64,000 nt of DNA from contig NZ_MUXV01000022.1 of assembly GCF_002014975.1 (NCBI RefSeq), positions 65,857-129,856 on the forward strand, given 5' to 3'. The notes beneath the pieces were generated by a model. It was not told the DNA's origin. It did not search any database and saw only the letters and a list, made by a program, of their open reading frames with translations. This document shows, in pieces, positions 25,987 to 35,202 of this stretch (position 1 is the first letter of the stretch; each line of letters starts with the position of its first letter). Made by a program: the position numbers and the translations under genes. Origin of the DNA: Moraxella bovis (GTDB taxonomy: Bacteria > Pseudomonadota > Gammaproteobacteria > Pseudomonadales > Moraxellaceae).

Positions 25987-27438
25987 ATGCCAAATTCAAC
26001 CAACGTTAAAACCCTGCCCAAACAACTCATTGAAATCCCAGAGATGAGACGGATTAACACCGTGCATTTTGTCGGTATCGGTGGGGCAGGTATGTGCGGA
26101 ATTGCCGAAGTGCTTGCCAATCAAGGCTATACGGTTACAGGCTCGGACATCAAAGAAAGCGTGGTTACCAAGCGTTTAGAGAGTCTAGGCATTACGGTGT
26201 TTATCGGGCATGATTCGTCCAATATCAAAAACGCTGATGTGCTGGTGGTGTCGTCCGCCATTGACAAAACCAATCCCGAGATTCAGACCGCCTTGCAAGC
26301 CCGACTGCCTGTGGTTCGCCGTGCCGATATGCTAGGCGAGCTTATGCGATACCGCCACAGCATTGCGGTGGCAGGGGCTCACGGCAAGACCACAACCACA
26401 AGCCTGCTTACGATGATGCTCACCGAAGCGGGACTTGACCCAACTTATGTGATTGGCGGTAAATTGAACGCCTCTGGCAAAAATGCGTCTTTGGGCAGTA
26501 GCCGTTACCTTGTGGCGGAAGCGGACGAGTCCGATGCGTCTTTTTTGAGTTTGCGTCCCATGGCGAGCATTGTTACCAACATTGACGAAGACCACATGGA
26601 CACTTATGGCGGTAGTTTTGATAAGCTAAAACAAGCCTACATTCAGTTTTTGCACAATATGCCGTTTTATGGGTTGGCGGTGGTGTGTGGCGATGATGAT
26701 GAGCTATATGGCATGATTGATGACATTGCTCGCCCTGTGCTGACTTTTGGCTTTAAAGAGCATAATGACGTGCAAGCGGTGGACGTGGTGGTGGACGGCA
26801 CTCGCACGCATTTTACCGTATTGCGTAAAGACCGTGAACCGCTTCGCTTGACCTTAAATATCCCCGGTGAGCATAACGTGCTAAATGCCTTGGGGGCGAT
26901 TACGCTGGCGACCGATGAAGGCGTGGACGATGAGGCGATTGTGCGTGCGGTGGGTAAATTTGCAGGCGTGGGCAGACGCTTTGAACAGCAAGCGGACGTA
27001 AATCATGACGGGGGTAATATCCTGCTCGTTGATGATTACGGTCATCACCCTGCCGAAGTGCAAGCGACCATTCGTGCTGCCCGCCAAAGCTACCCCGACC
27101 GCCGTTTGGTGATGATGTTTCAGCCACACCGTTACAGCCGTACACGGGACTGTTTTAGTGAGTTTGTCAATGTCTTATCGCAGGTGGATAAGCTTGTTTT
27201 GCTGGATGTGTACAGTGCTGGCGAAGAGCCGATTAAGGGGGCGAGTAGCAACGATTTGGCTCGTTCACTGCGTGAGCGTGGGCAGGTTGAGCCGATTGTG
27301 CTAAGTGTCAATGACAAAGAACAAATCGCCCAAGTATTAAAAGCGGGCTTACAGCCCAATGACCTACTTATCACGCAAGGGGCGGGCAATGTGGGGCAGA
27401 TTTGTTTGGAGCTTCGGGATAATAATTTGTATTTATAG
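25987..27438 (+). CDS. murC: UDP-N-acetylmuramate-L-alanine ligase MurC
   Basis: 483 residues. ATP-dependent addition of L-alanine to UDP-MurNAc. N-terminal UDP-binding [17 protein letters not shown], the ATP loop [36 protein letters not shown], and C-terminal [14 protein letters not shown] with [11 protein letters not shown]. Full length. A weak ribosome site AGAGAAA precedes the ATG. Followed within 9 bases by a broken VapBC-like pair. Confidence 0.95.
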   Translation: MPNSTNVKTLPKQLIEIPEMRRINTVHFVGIGGAGMCGIAEVLANQGYTVTGSDIKESVVTKRLESLGITVFIGHDSSNIKNADVLVVSSAIDKTNPEIQTALQARLPVVRRADMLGELMRYRHSIAVAGAHGKTTTTSLLTMMLTEAGLDPTYVIGGKLNASGKNASLGSSRYLVAEADESDASFLSLRPMASIVTNIDEDHMDTYGGSFDKLKQAYIQFLHNMPFYGLAVVCGDDDELYGMIDDIARPVLTFGFKEHNDVQAVDVVVDGTRTHFTVLRKDREPLRLTLNIPGEHNVLNALGAITLATDEGVDDEAIVRAVGKFAGVGRRFEQQADVNHDGGNILLVDDYGHHPAEVQATIRAARQSYPDRRLVMMFQPHRYSRTRDCFSEFVNVLSQVDKLVLLDVYSAGEEPIKGASSNDLARSLRERGQVEPIVLSVNDKEQIAQVLKAGLQPNDLLITQGAGNVGQICLELRDNNLYL

Positions 27439-27447
27439 GGGGCGAAT

Positions 27448-27708
27448 ATGCAAACACAGCCTATTACCAGTATCAATCAAGCGGTCAATTATATTCAATC
27501 ATTGCCGATCAATCGCCAACAAAAAATGATTGATTGGATAAACGTATTTCAATCAGAAATTGAAAAAGATGAAATGAATGCCAGTCAAAAATTTTTTGAA
27601 TCATGGTAAAATTGGCATGATAAAAGTGAGGTATTTTTGGATAATGATAATTCTTGGGCGGATACCAAGGATAGAAATGATATTGGGCGAGAAGTGAGTT
27701 TTGAATGA
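27448..27708 (+). pseudogene. Antitoxin gene interrupted by an in-frame TAA (VapB-like position)
   Basis: Begins with ATG 27448 after a good AGGGGG site and reads 53 codons (SINQAVNYIQSLPINRQQKM, later SQKFFESW) to TAA at 27607. The same frame continues without another stop for 32 codons: NWHDKSEVFLDNDNSWADTK then DRNDIGREVSFE, ending TGA at 27706-27708, which overlaps the toxin ATG. Full length would be about 86 residues. The coding-like continuation and ATGA junction show that the TAA is a lesion. The truncated product could still be made. Confidence 0.7.
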
Positions 27709-28129
27709 AACAGTTAATTTTGCCTGATAATAATATCTTTTCAGAATTGACCAAAAAACAACCTGACAAACATTTGAGCGATGTGCCAAAGATAGAAATA
27801 AACAGTTAATTTTGGCAATTACGGTTTGGCATGAATTGTTATATGATCTACATAATATTAAAGCCGAAGAAATTAAAAAGAAGGAGCGAATTTCTGCCTT
27901 TCTTTTTAATAATGTTTTGTCTTTACCAATGTACCACTGCACCCAAGAATGTGCCGACATTCACGCCAAAATCCGTGCCGAATGCCGAGCAAAAGGCAAA
28001 ACTTTATCTTTTGCCGACAGTCAAATTGCGTCCATTGCCTTAGCCAATCATGCCATTTTGGTAACTCGCAATGTGGATGATTTTAAATATATTGACGGTT
28101 TGATGATTGAAAATTGGTTTGATAATTAA
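27705..28129 (+). pseudogene. PIN-domain (VapC-like) toxin with a frameshift
   Basis: ATG 27705 opens LPDNNIFSELTKKQPDKHLS, giving the first PIN acidic residue, then leaves the reading frame and stops at about codon 35. From near 27783 another frame continues: KDRNKQLILAITVWHELLYD, ECADIHAKIRAECRAKG, then FADSQIASIALANHAILVT and NVDDFKYIDGLMIENWF to TAA 28129. This carries the remaining PIN acidic residues (E in WHELL, D in FADSQ, D in NVDDF). Adding one base at the junction gives a 141-residue protein, the normal VapC size. Probably inactive. Confidence 0.75.
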
Positions 28130-28175
28130 CCAACAATTAACCTTGTGCAATTTGCACTTATATAGAGAATAAAAT

Positions 28176-29084
28176 ATGAACGATGTAACAAAATTTGGCA
28201 AAGTCGCTGTGGTTTGCGGTGGGTTTAGTGCCGAGCGTGAAGTGTCTTTAAATAGTGGCAGGGCGGTGCTAAATGCCCTGCTTTTAAAAGGTGTGGACGC
28301 TCATCATTTTGACCCACAAGAGACCGACATTTCAAACTTGCGTGAGTATGACCGTGTGTTTAATGTCTTGCATGGCACTTTTGGCGAAGATGGTAGTTTG
28401 CAAAGCGTGCTTGACGGCTTTAAGATTCCTTATACAGGTTGTGGCGTGCTAGCATCCGCCATTGCCATGGATAAGTTTCGTTGCCGTTTGGTGTGGCAGT
28501 CGCTAGGCTTGCCGAATGTGCCTTATGTGGTGTTGCACGATGACAGCGATTTTGATGCGGTGGAGGCAGACTTTGGCTTACCGTTATTTGTCAAACCCGC
28601 CAGTGAGGGTTCTAGTGTGGGTGTGATGATGATAGAAGAGACAGGCGGTTTGGCAAAGGCGTATCCTAAGCTAAAACAGTATCATGGCGAGATTTTGGCA
28701 GAAAAAGCGATTACAGGGGGCGAGTACGCCTGTTCGTTACTTGGCGATGATGTCTTGCCGAGTATTCGCATTATCCCTAAGGGCAAGTTTTATGACTATG
28801 AAGCCAAATACCTGCGTGATGACACGGTGTATCAATGCCCGTCTGACTTAACTGCCGAACAAGAGCGTGAAATGGGCGAGCTTGCCAAACGTGCTTTTTC
28901 TGCCATGGGTGGGCGTGGCTGGTCTCGTGTGGACTTTTTAAAATCTGATGACGGCAAGCTGTATGTCCTAGAAATCAATACCGTGCCGGGTATGACCGAC
29001 CATAGCCTTGTGCCAATGGCAGCCAAAGAAGCAGGGATTGAATTTGCGGATTTGTGTGTGAAGATTTTAGAACAGACGTTATAA
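28176..29084 (+). CDS. ddl: D-alanine-D-alanine ligase Ddl
   Basis: 302 residues, ATP-grasp fold. Joins two D-Ala for the peptidoglycan stem. N-terminal VVCGGFSAEREVSLNSG, NVLHGTFGEDGSLQSVLD, KPASEGSSVGVMMI, and the C-terminal metal site SRVDFLK plus LEINTVPGMTDHSLVP. Full length. It precedes ftsQ as in many gammaproteobacteria, but here with a terminator and about 380 bases between them. Confidence 0.95.
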   Translation: MNDVTKFGKVAVVCGGFSAEREVSLNSGRAVLNALLLKGVDAHHFDPQETDISNLREYDRVFNVLHGTFGEDGSLQSVLDGFKIPYTGCGVLASAIAMDKFRCRLVWQSLGLPNVPYVVLHDDSDFDAVEADFGLPLFVKPASEGSSVGVMMIEETGGLAKAYPKLKQYHGEILAEKAITGGEYACSLLGDDVLPSIRIIPKGKFYDYEAKYLRDDTVYQCPSDLTAEQEREMGELAKRAFSAMGGRGWSRVDFLKSDDGKLYVLEINTVPGMTDHSLVPMAAKEAGIEFADLCVKILEQTL

Positions 29085-29160
29085 ATAATGATGTGTTTGC
29101 CATAAAGCCTAATATTGGTTGGATTGCTGGGTAAATTATAATTTGCTTATTGATATATTA

Positions 29161-29191
29161 AACTAGGGCGAGTCTGATTTGCCCTAGTTTT
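29161..29191 (+). terminator. Terminator between ddl and ftsQ
   Basis: AACTAGGGC/GCCCTAGTT around an 11-base loop followed by TTTAAAC. It implies that ftsQAZ have their own promoter in the AT-rich stretch 29200-29440, where several -10-like TATAAA/TAAAAT sequences occur but none is decisive. Confidence 0.75.
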
Positions 29192-29463
29192 TAAACTTAT
29201 CATATATTTTAAGTGATAACAATGATTGTTTTATATTTTGAATGTTGGGATTGGTACGAATTAACCCCAACAATTTTATTGGTAAAATGTAACGCCATGT
29301 AAAAACAGTCATTTAGTGATGATTTTTACTTTAAATTAAAATAAGAATAGGGTAAAATATATAAATTTTAGCCTTGTTTAATAAAATATGTACGCAAGCG
29401 TTCATTTTTAAGCTTGTTTTAGCGATACATTTGTGATATTTGGCTATCCAATTGGGTGCAACC

Positions 29464-30219
29464 GTGGCAGAGATGACAGCAGACCATATCAACCATGAGC
29501 ATGAGGGGCATGATGACAAGCATTTGTCAAAATCATGGCAATCGGCTTTGGTGACGCTTGGGCTGATGTTTGCCATTGGCTTTTTTGCCATGCAAACCAT
29601 CGGCAAAAGCCCTGCCAAACCCATCCATGTGGAAGCGTCAAATTTGACCACACCAGAGAACCAGTCATTGATGCAGGCAATTGCCCCTTTTGGAGAAACA
29701 CCTTTTTTTGGGGGTAATTTGCACCAAATCCATGACAGTGTGACAAGCTTGTCGTGGGTGGAGCATGCGACCGTACGCCGTGATTGGTATCAGGGCATTA
29801 CGGTTGAGGCGGTGCCACGCAAGCCTATTGCCAATTTCGGCAGTCAAGAGATGATTGATGCTAACGGTGTGGTGTTTAGACCTGCCGATAAAGGCGATGT
29901 CATGAATCCTGATTTGGTCACATTGCATGGCTCGGCGACACAGGCAGATGCCATCATGCGTCAAATGCAGTATGTCAATCAGCAGTTTGCTCCACTTGGG
30001 CTGACGGTGGATGATTTGATATTGACACCGCGCAACACGTGGGTTGTACGTTTTCATAACGGGCTTAGGGTGGTTGTTGATGATGAGAATACCACACAAA
30101 AACTTCATCAGTTGGCACAGATTTTAAATGAGCGATTTGCTGAGCGTATCAATGACATGCAGTCGGTTGATTTGCGTTATAAAAACGGTTTTTCTATTGC
30201 GTGGCGAAATAAGAAATAA
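29464..30219 (+). CDS. ftsQ: Cell division protein FtsQ
   Basis: 251 residues from GTG 29464; TTG 29440 and ATG 29473 are alternatives and none has a strong ribosome site. A short His/Asp-rich cytoplasmic segment (INHEHEGHDDKHLSK), one membrane helix (VTLGLMFAIGFFAMQ), a POTRA domain containing SLSWVEHATVRRDWYQGITV and VEAVPRKPIANF, then the FtsQ/DivIB domain ending MQSVDLRYKNGFSIAW. It links early and late divisome proteins in the periplasm. Directly before ftsA. Confidence 0.9.
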   Translation: MAEMTADHINHEHEGHDDKHLSKSWQSALVTLGLMFAIGFFAMQTIGKSPAKPIHVEASNLTTPENQSLMQAIAPFGETPFFGGNLHQIHDSVTSLSWVEHATVRRDWYQGITVEAVPRKPIANFGSQEMIDANGVVFRPADKGDVMNPDLVTLHGSATQADAIMRQMQYVNQQFAPLGLTVDDLILTPRNTWVVRFHNGLRVVVDDENTTQKLHQLAQILNERFAERINDMQSVDLRYKNGFSIAWRNKK

Positions 30220-30324
30220 AGGCTATTTTAAAATTTGATTTATTTTATTTTTGATAGATTTTTAAAACAAGTGTTTTGACAATCTTGTTTTTGGGCAGGA
30301 GATTTCCCCTAATTTTGGTCAATT

Positions 30325-31647
30325 ATGATACCCGACTCTGACATTCATGCGGTGATTCATCTAAGTTCCACGGCGGTTTATACTGTTGTGGGATATTTTG
30401 ACGTTCATCATAAAAAAACCCAAATCATGGGGCTTGGACTTGCCAAAACGGACGCGTTTTTTGGTGGTCAAATCGTCAATCGTGAACATCTACTCAGTGC
30501 CATTCATAAGTCGTTGCGAGAAGCAATTGACATGGCAGGCGTGCAAGTCTCTTATGTCGGGCTGTCTTTTGCCAGTCCTGCGATGATGGGCGAGAATGGC
30601 ATTCAAGATAAAATCATCACAGGACAAAATCCCACGGGCGACACCCTTGGACGTAAGATAAGCCATGATGATGTTCGGGATATTTTAAATGATGCCAAGG
30701 TAGGACTGGCACAAAAAGGACATAAAGACGTGCAGTTGTGCCAACAGCGTTTTTGGCTTGATGATGACCAAAGTGGCAAAGATGTTGTGGGCATGTTGGC
30801 TCATAAACTGACCGTTGGCTATCATCTTATCAGCGTGCCTAGCATGTTTTATGCCCAAATCAAGGATTTGATGGTCTCAAATAACCTAGAAGTTCATCCC
30901 ATGTTTTTTGATGGGATAACCAGCAGTGAATACGCCCTAAGCAGTGATGAAAAACAGCGTGGTGTGTGCTTTATTGACATCGGTGCAGCACTCACCAAAG
31001 TGTGCCTGTACCAAGAAGGCATGCTGCTCTACACTCGCTGTCTGCCTGTGGGTGGGCAACTGGTGGACATGGACATCGCCAGTACGCTTGGACTGACTTT
31101 ATTAGAAGCTGAATCTTTAAAAAAACATCACGGCTCAGCGAACGCCAGCAAACAAAGCAAAAGTGATTTTATCACGCTTAAAAAACGTCATCATGACAGC
31201 GAATTGACGGTTCATTTGTATAAACTTGCCAGTATCATTGAAGCACGTTATCTGGCACTGCTATACGAGATTTTTGATGAATTGACCGCCAAAGGACTGG
31301 ACCAGTTCATGGACATGGGCGTGGTGTTGGCAGGTGGCGGGGCGGACATGAGGGATTTGCCCAGCTTGATAGAAAGACAGTTTGGTGTCAGCGTACGTCA
31401 AATGGACATTAACCCAAAGGTGGCGGTGCATACTGAACTGCTTAGCGATGATGATATCGGGCTTTTAAAAACACATCTGTCCGACCCGAAATTACATAGT
31501 ATCATCGGGGCACTCATGTATTATCAAAGTGAGCAGTATGCTCGCGATGAGCGTGGGCAGTTTGGCGATTTGGATAGAGTGGGCTTTTTTGGTCGTGTTG
31601 GGCAAAAATGCCAATCATGGTTTGATAAATTAAGACAGCTACTGTGA
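30325..31647 (+). CDS. ftsA: Cell division protein FtsA
   Basis: 440 residues, actin-like. Tethers FtsZ to the membrane. N-terminal strand region IHAVIHLSSTAVYTVVGYFD, subdomain 1C around residues 85-170, the phosphate loop VCFIDIGAALTKVCLY, and VVLAGGGADMRDLP. The last residues (VGQKCQSWFDKLRQLL) form the amphipathic membrane-targeting helix. Somewhat longer and more divergent than the usual 410-420, but order and motifs are clear. Confidence 0.93.
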   Translation: MIPDSDIHAVIHLSSTAVYTVVGYFDVHHKKTQIMGLGLAKTDAFFGGQIVNREHLLSAIHKSLREAIDMAGVQVSYVGLSFASPAMMGENGIQDKIITGQNPTGDTLGRKISHDDVRDILNDAKVGLAQKGHKDVQLCQQRFWLDDDQSGKDVVGMLAHKLTVGYHLISVPSMFYAQIKDLMVSNNLEVHPMFFDGITSSEYALSSDEKQRGVCFIDIGAALTKVCLYQEGMLLYTRCLPVGGQLVDMDIASTLGLTLLEAESLKKHHGSANASKQSKSDFITLKKRHHDSELTVHLYKLASIIEARYLALLYEIFDELTAKGLDQFMDMGVVLAGGGADMRDLPSLIERQFGVSVRQMDINPKVAVHTELLSDDDIGLLKTHLSDPKLHSIIGALMYYQSEQYARDERGQFGDLDRVGFFGRVGQKCQSWFDKLRQLL

Positions 31648-31730
31648 TGATATTGCGATTTTAAAGGTTAGGGTAAAAGATAATAAACGTCTATCTTGGC
31701 TACATTTGCCCATTAACAGCTTATTTCAAG

Positions 31731-31778
31731 CCAATCATTCACCCTGCTATTTAATATGGGGTGAATTGGTGTTATAAT
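31731..31778 (+). promoter_or_regulatory. Hairpin and ftsZ promoter
   Basis: CCAATCATTCACCC and GGGGTGAATTGG (31731-31769) form a stem-loop after ftsA; directly after it TGTTATAAT gives an extended -10 with TATAAT at 31773-31778, about 50 bases before the ftsZ ATG. No good -35 was seen, as expected for an extended -10. The hairpin overlaps where RNA polymerase would sit. Confidence 0.55.
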
Positions 31779-31826
31779 ATCAAAATAGTTTCTATGTCAA
31801 TATGATAAAAGAATTCGGAGAAATAA

Positions 31827-33011
31827 ATGTCTAAATATGGTCTTGATACAGATGACGGTCAAGTAAACTACGGTAAAGCACGCTTTATCGTTTTTGGTGT
31901 GGGGGGCGGTGGCGGTAATGCGGTCGAGCATATGGTGCAAGAAGGTCTTAATGGGGTGACATTTGTCGCTGCCAACACTGACCGTACCGCTCTTGATAAT
32001 CTGACCGTGCCACACAAGATTCAGCTTGGCTCGGAAGGTTTGGGTGCAGGTGGTAATCCTGAGGAAGGTCGCCGTTATGCCGAAGAAGACGAAGATGAAA
32101 TTCGCTCGATGTTAGATGGCTATAATATGGTATTTATCACCGCAGGCATGGGTGGTGGTACAGGCACGGGTGCCGCTCCTGTGGTGGCTCGTGTTGCCAA
32201 AGAGATGGGTATTTTGACTGTTGCTGTGGTAACCACGCCATTTGACTTTGAAGGCAAAAAACGCATGAAGTCTGCCAAAGATGGCGTTAGCCAACTAACA
32301 GAGCTTGTGGATGCCATCATTACCATTCCTAACCAAAAATTGTTGAAGATTTATAAGCAAATCTCTTTTACAGATGCTCTTAAAAAAGCCGATGACGTAC
32401 TTTTGCATGCGGTGAGTGGCTTGGTGCAAATCGTGGATACGGCGGATAACGTGGTGATTAACACCGATTTTAGAGACGTGCGTACTGCCATGACTGCCAA
32501 AGGCTATGCGATGATGGGTATCGGTCGTGCCAGTGGCGATGACCGTGCCAGACAAGCTGCCGAGAAAGCCATTCGCTCACCACTGCTTGATGACATTCGC
32601 CTTGAAAATGCCAAGGGGCTGTTGGTGAACATTACCGCAGCTGAGCTGATGATGAGTGAGCCTGAGGAGATTGCCGAAGCGTTGTCATCGATTGCTGACC
32701 TAGAAGAAGGTAATATCTTCTATGGCTATGTCCAAGATGAGAGCATGGGCGATGAGATTCATGTTACAGTTATCGCTACGGGTTTGACCTTGGATGACCG
32801 TCCAAAAGTCGCTGTACAACAAGCTCCGATTCAGAACCTACAAACTGCCCCCGCAGGTCATGTCAGTGCCTTGGAGAGTAGGCAGCAAGCACAACAGGCT
32901 CAACCACAGGCACAGTCAGTGCAAGCACAGGCTCAGCCACAGACCGCTCCACAGGTCAAGACACGCATTGATGTGAATAGTTACCTAAAATCACAACAGC
33001 ATAATAAGTGA
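31827..33011 (+). CDS. ftsZ: Cell division GTPase FtsZ
   Basis: 394 residues. Tubulin-like protein that forms the Z-ring. G-box GMGGGTGTGAAPV, N-terminal VFGVGGGGGNAVEHM, T7 loop region VNTDFRDVRTAM with the usual N-x-D-F, then a Gln/Ala/Pro-rich linker (about residues 330-375) and a C-terminal peptide RIDVNSYLKSQQHNK in place of the common DIPxFLRKQ, which binds FtsA and ZipA. An AGAATTCGGAGAA ribosome site precedes the ATG. Not followed by lpxC. Confidence 0.95.
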   Translation: MSKYGLDTDDGQVNYGKARFIVFGVGGGGGNAVEHMVQEGLNGVTFVAANTDRTALDNLTVPHKIQLGSEGLGAGGNPEEGRRYAEEDEDEIRSMLDGYNMVFITAGMGGGTGTGAAPVVARVAKEMGILTVAVVTTPFDFEGKKRMKSAKDGVSQLTELVDAIITIPNQKLLKIYKQISFTDALKKADDVLLHAVSGLVQIVDTADNVVINTDFRDVRTAMTAKGYAMMGIGRASGDDRARQAAEKAIRSPLLDDIRLENAKGLLVNITAAELMMSEPEEIAEALSSIADLEEGNIFYGYVQDESMGDEIHVTVIATGLTLDDRPKVAVQQAPIQNLQTAPAGHVSALESRQQAQQAQPQAQSVQAQAQPQTAPQVKTRIDVNSYLKSQQHNK

Positions 33012-33026
33012 TATGTTCTTTGTGTA

Positions 33027-33050
33027 AACCCTACCATCGGTGGGGTTTTG
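33027..33050 (+). terminator. Terminator after ftsZ
   Basis: AAACCCTACC/GGTGGGGTTT around ATC followed by a T-run. It closes the division cluster. Confidence 0.85.
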
Positions 33051-33096
33051 TTTTATTTGACGGTAAAAATAAACAGTAAAATGAGATAAATAATCT

Positions 33097-33990
33097 ATGA
33101 TAAAAGTGGACTTGCACAGTCACAGCACCCGCTCTGATGGCACATTCGCCCCTGCCCATGTAGTCAAGTTGGCTCATGAGATGGGCATTGAAGTTTTTGC
33201 CTTGACCGACCATGACACCACCGCTGGCATTGATGAAGCACGGCAAATGGCAAATGAGCTAGGCATGCGTTTGATTGATGGGGCGGAGATTAGTTGTCAT
33301 CATCAGATGAATGGTGGCTATGGCAAAAATAAATCCACAACCAAGACTATTCATGTGGTCGCCCTTAATTTTAAGGATAAAGAGCGATTAAATCAAAAAC
33401 TTAACCATTTACAAAACTCTCGGGAAACTCGTGGTCATGCCATTGTGGTAAAGATGGCGAAAATATTGGCAGACATGGCGGATTTTGCTCATATTGATGA
33501 TCAGGTATTATGGCAAGCGGTATTGGGTAAGGCAAACGGCAATGCCAAAGCCGTGGGACGGGCTCATATTGGACAAGTATTATTTGAACTGGGTGTGGTG
33601 CGGACGGTGCAAGATGCTTTTGATAAATATCTGGCGGATAATAAGCCAGCTTATGTTGCCATTGATAGCTTAACCATGGGTCAGACCATAGAGCTTATCC
33701 ATGAATGTGGTGGGATTTCGGTACTGGCTCACCCCACTCGCTATGATTTGTCCGCCACTCGTGTGCGTAAGCTCATCGCTGACTTTGCCATGCTAGGTGG
33801 TCAGGCGGTTGAGTTGCCCAGCCCTAGCGAGCCCATGTCTACCCGAGCGATGATAGACAGATGTGTAGCAGAGCATGGATTCATGGTGTCGGTGGGGTCG
33901 GATTTTCATGGGGCAAACATGCCATGGCGAAAACTTGGACAAGTCGCCACACCTAAGGCGGAGCAGGTGGGAGTGTGGGAGCGGTTTTAA
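33097..33990 (+). CDS. PHP-domain phosphoesterase (RNase AM / YciV-TrpH type)
   Basis: 297 residues. N-terminal metal motifs DLHSHSTRSDGTFAP and FALTDHDTTAGIDEA, then GAEISCHH, a helical middle domain, and C-terminal ISVLAHPTRYD and VSVGSDFHG, all metal ligands of the PHP family. The E. coli relative trims 5' ends of rRNAs and degrades short RNA. The last 4 bases overlap the convergent truD gene, so no terminator separates them. Confidence 0.85.
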   Translation: MIKVDLHSHSTRSDGTFAPAHVVKLAHEMGIEVFALTDHDTTAGIDEARQMANELGMRLIDGAEISCHHQMNGGYGKNKSTTKTIHVVALNFKDKERLNQKLNHLQNSRETRGHAIVVKMAKILADMADFAHIDDQVLWQAVLGKANGNAKAVGRAHIGQVLFELGVVRTVQDAFDKYLADNKPAYVAIDSLTMGQTIELIHECGGISVLAHPTRYDLSATRVRKLIADFAMLGGQAVELPSPSEPMSTRAMIDRCVAEHGFMVSVGSDFHGANMPWRKLGQVATPKAEQVGVWERF

Positions 33991-35069
33991 CGGTTCTCGA
34001 CCAAATTCTCACACAAAGCAAACAGCACACTGGTGGCAAAACTGCCAGTGGGCAACTCAAAGTCTAGCGTTAGACTGTCATCATGCCATTGCCAGTCAAG
34101 CTCACAAACCCTTAGACGTAAGGGGCGTTGAGCCAGTTTGACCCCGACTTTTAAGAGTCCATTTTTGATAAGCTCAAATTCATCTTGTGCCAATACCGCC
34201 TGATAAATGCGTAGGCTCTCATCGGTATTTTTTGGCTCGCCCACCCCAAACAGTGGGGCGGTGGGATGAATGTCCTGCTCTGATACTCGTCGAATTATCT
34301 CATCGTCAATGTCGGCACAAAAAATAGAACCCGCCCCGTCTAGGTTGAACACATCTCCTGTCACTGCCTTATTCCAACACCCAAGCCGTACTCGCTCACT
34401 AAGCAAGGCATTAAACAGCATGCTTCTGGCGGATGACACATATAGGCTGTGCTTATCCATGTCTTTTTTAAAGGGCTTATAAGGCTTGGCAGATGAGAGT
34501 ATTTTTTCAAAAAAGGCTTTGGCTTGATTGATGTTATCGCCATCACACCCAAAGCGTTGCTCGCCAAAATAGTTTGGCACGCCTGCCTGCTTGATATGAG
34601 TAAGCTGTGCATTGATGGCGGATATCTCACCTGCCACTTGTCTTAGCGTAATGGTAAAGGCATTGGCTTTGTGCGTGCCACGGTGGAGTTTTTTGTCGTG
34701 CCAGTGATGAGCGATGAGCGTTAGGCTTTCACCCTCTTTTAAATGGTTTTTGACACACTCATCAAACTCTAATGCAGGCATACCACGCTTGGGCAATCTT
34801 AGGCTAAACCATTGATACGTCTGGGCATGGCGGTCTTTTAGTCCCGAGTAGCCGACATCACGCATGGCAATGCCCGCCCAGTCCGCCAAAAGTTTGGCAA
34901 CAAAGGCGGTGTTCATACCGACTTTGCAGACATGCACCCACAAATGCTCGCCTTGCCCACTAAAATCAACAGTCATCAGCTCTTTGACGATAAAATCAGT
35001 AGGATAAGTCTTAAAATCAGCCGAGATGATGGCAGGAGCAAAAGGGCGATGTAGGGCGTGATGAGTCAT
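33987..35069 (-). CDS. truD: tRNA pseudouridine-13 synthase TruD
   Basis: 360 residues from ATG 35069 with AAGAGA upstream; the earlier in-frame start at 35162 would add 31 residues without similarity. Makes pseudouridine 13 in tRNA-Glu. The catalytic aspartate motif is MRDVGYSGLKDRHAQTYQWF; also FIVKELMTVDFSGQGEHLWV, and NYFGEQRFGCDG with a TruD insertion domain after it. Usual length near 350. Confidence 0.93.
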   Translation of the reverse strand: MTHHALHRPFAPAIISADFKTYPTDFIVKELMTVDFSGQGEHLWVHVCKVGMNTAFVAKLLADWAGIAMRDVGYSGLKDRHAQTYQWFSLRLPKRGMPALEFDECVKNHLKEGESLTLIAHHWHDKKLHRGTHKANAFTITLRQVAGEISAINAQLTHIKQAGVPNYFGEQRFGCDGDNINQAKAFFEKILSSAKPYKPFKKDMDKHSLYVSSARSMLFNALLSERVRLGCWNKAVTGDVFNLDGAGSIFCADIDDEIIRRVSEQDIHPTAPLFGVGEPKNTDESLRIYQAVLAQDEFELIKNGLLKVGVKLAQRPLRLRVCELDWQWHDDSLTLDFELPTGSFATSVLFALCENLVENR

Positions 35070-35112
35070 GACAATTCTCTTAAAATTTAGGGCGTGACTG
35101 CTTATAAATTGA

Positions 35113-35142
35113 AAAACGCTCAAGCACAGACTCGAGCGTTTG
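35113..35142 (-). terminator. Terminator after the carbonic anhydrase gene
   Basis: On the minus strand AAACGCTCGAG pairs with CTTGAGCGTTT (one mismatch) around TCTGTG and is followed by TTTTTC. Also near a TAGGGCGTGA sequence like the repeat-element ends. Confidence 0.75.
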
Positions 35143-35202
35143 TATTTTAGCATGACTGTCAAGTGTTGCCAATTATTCTACCACATAGACAGTACGGTCA
35201 CC

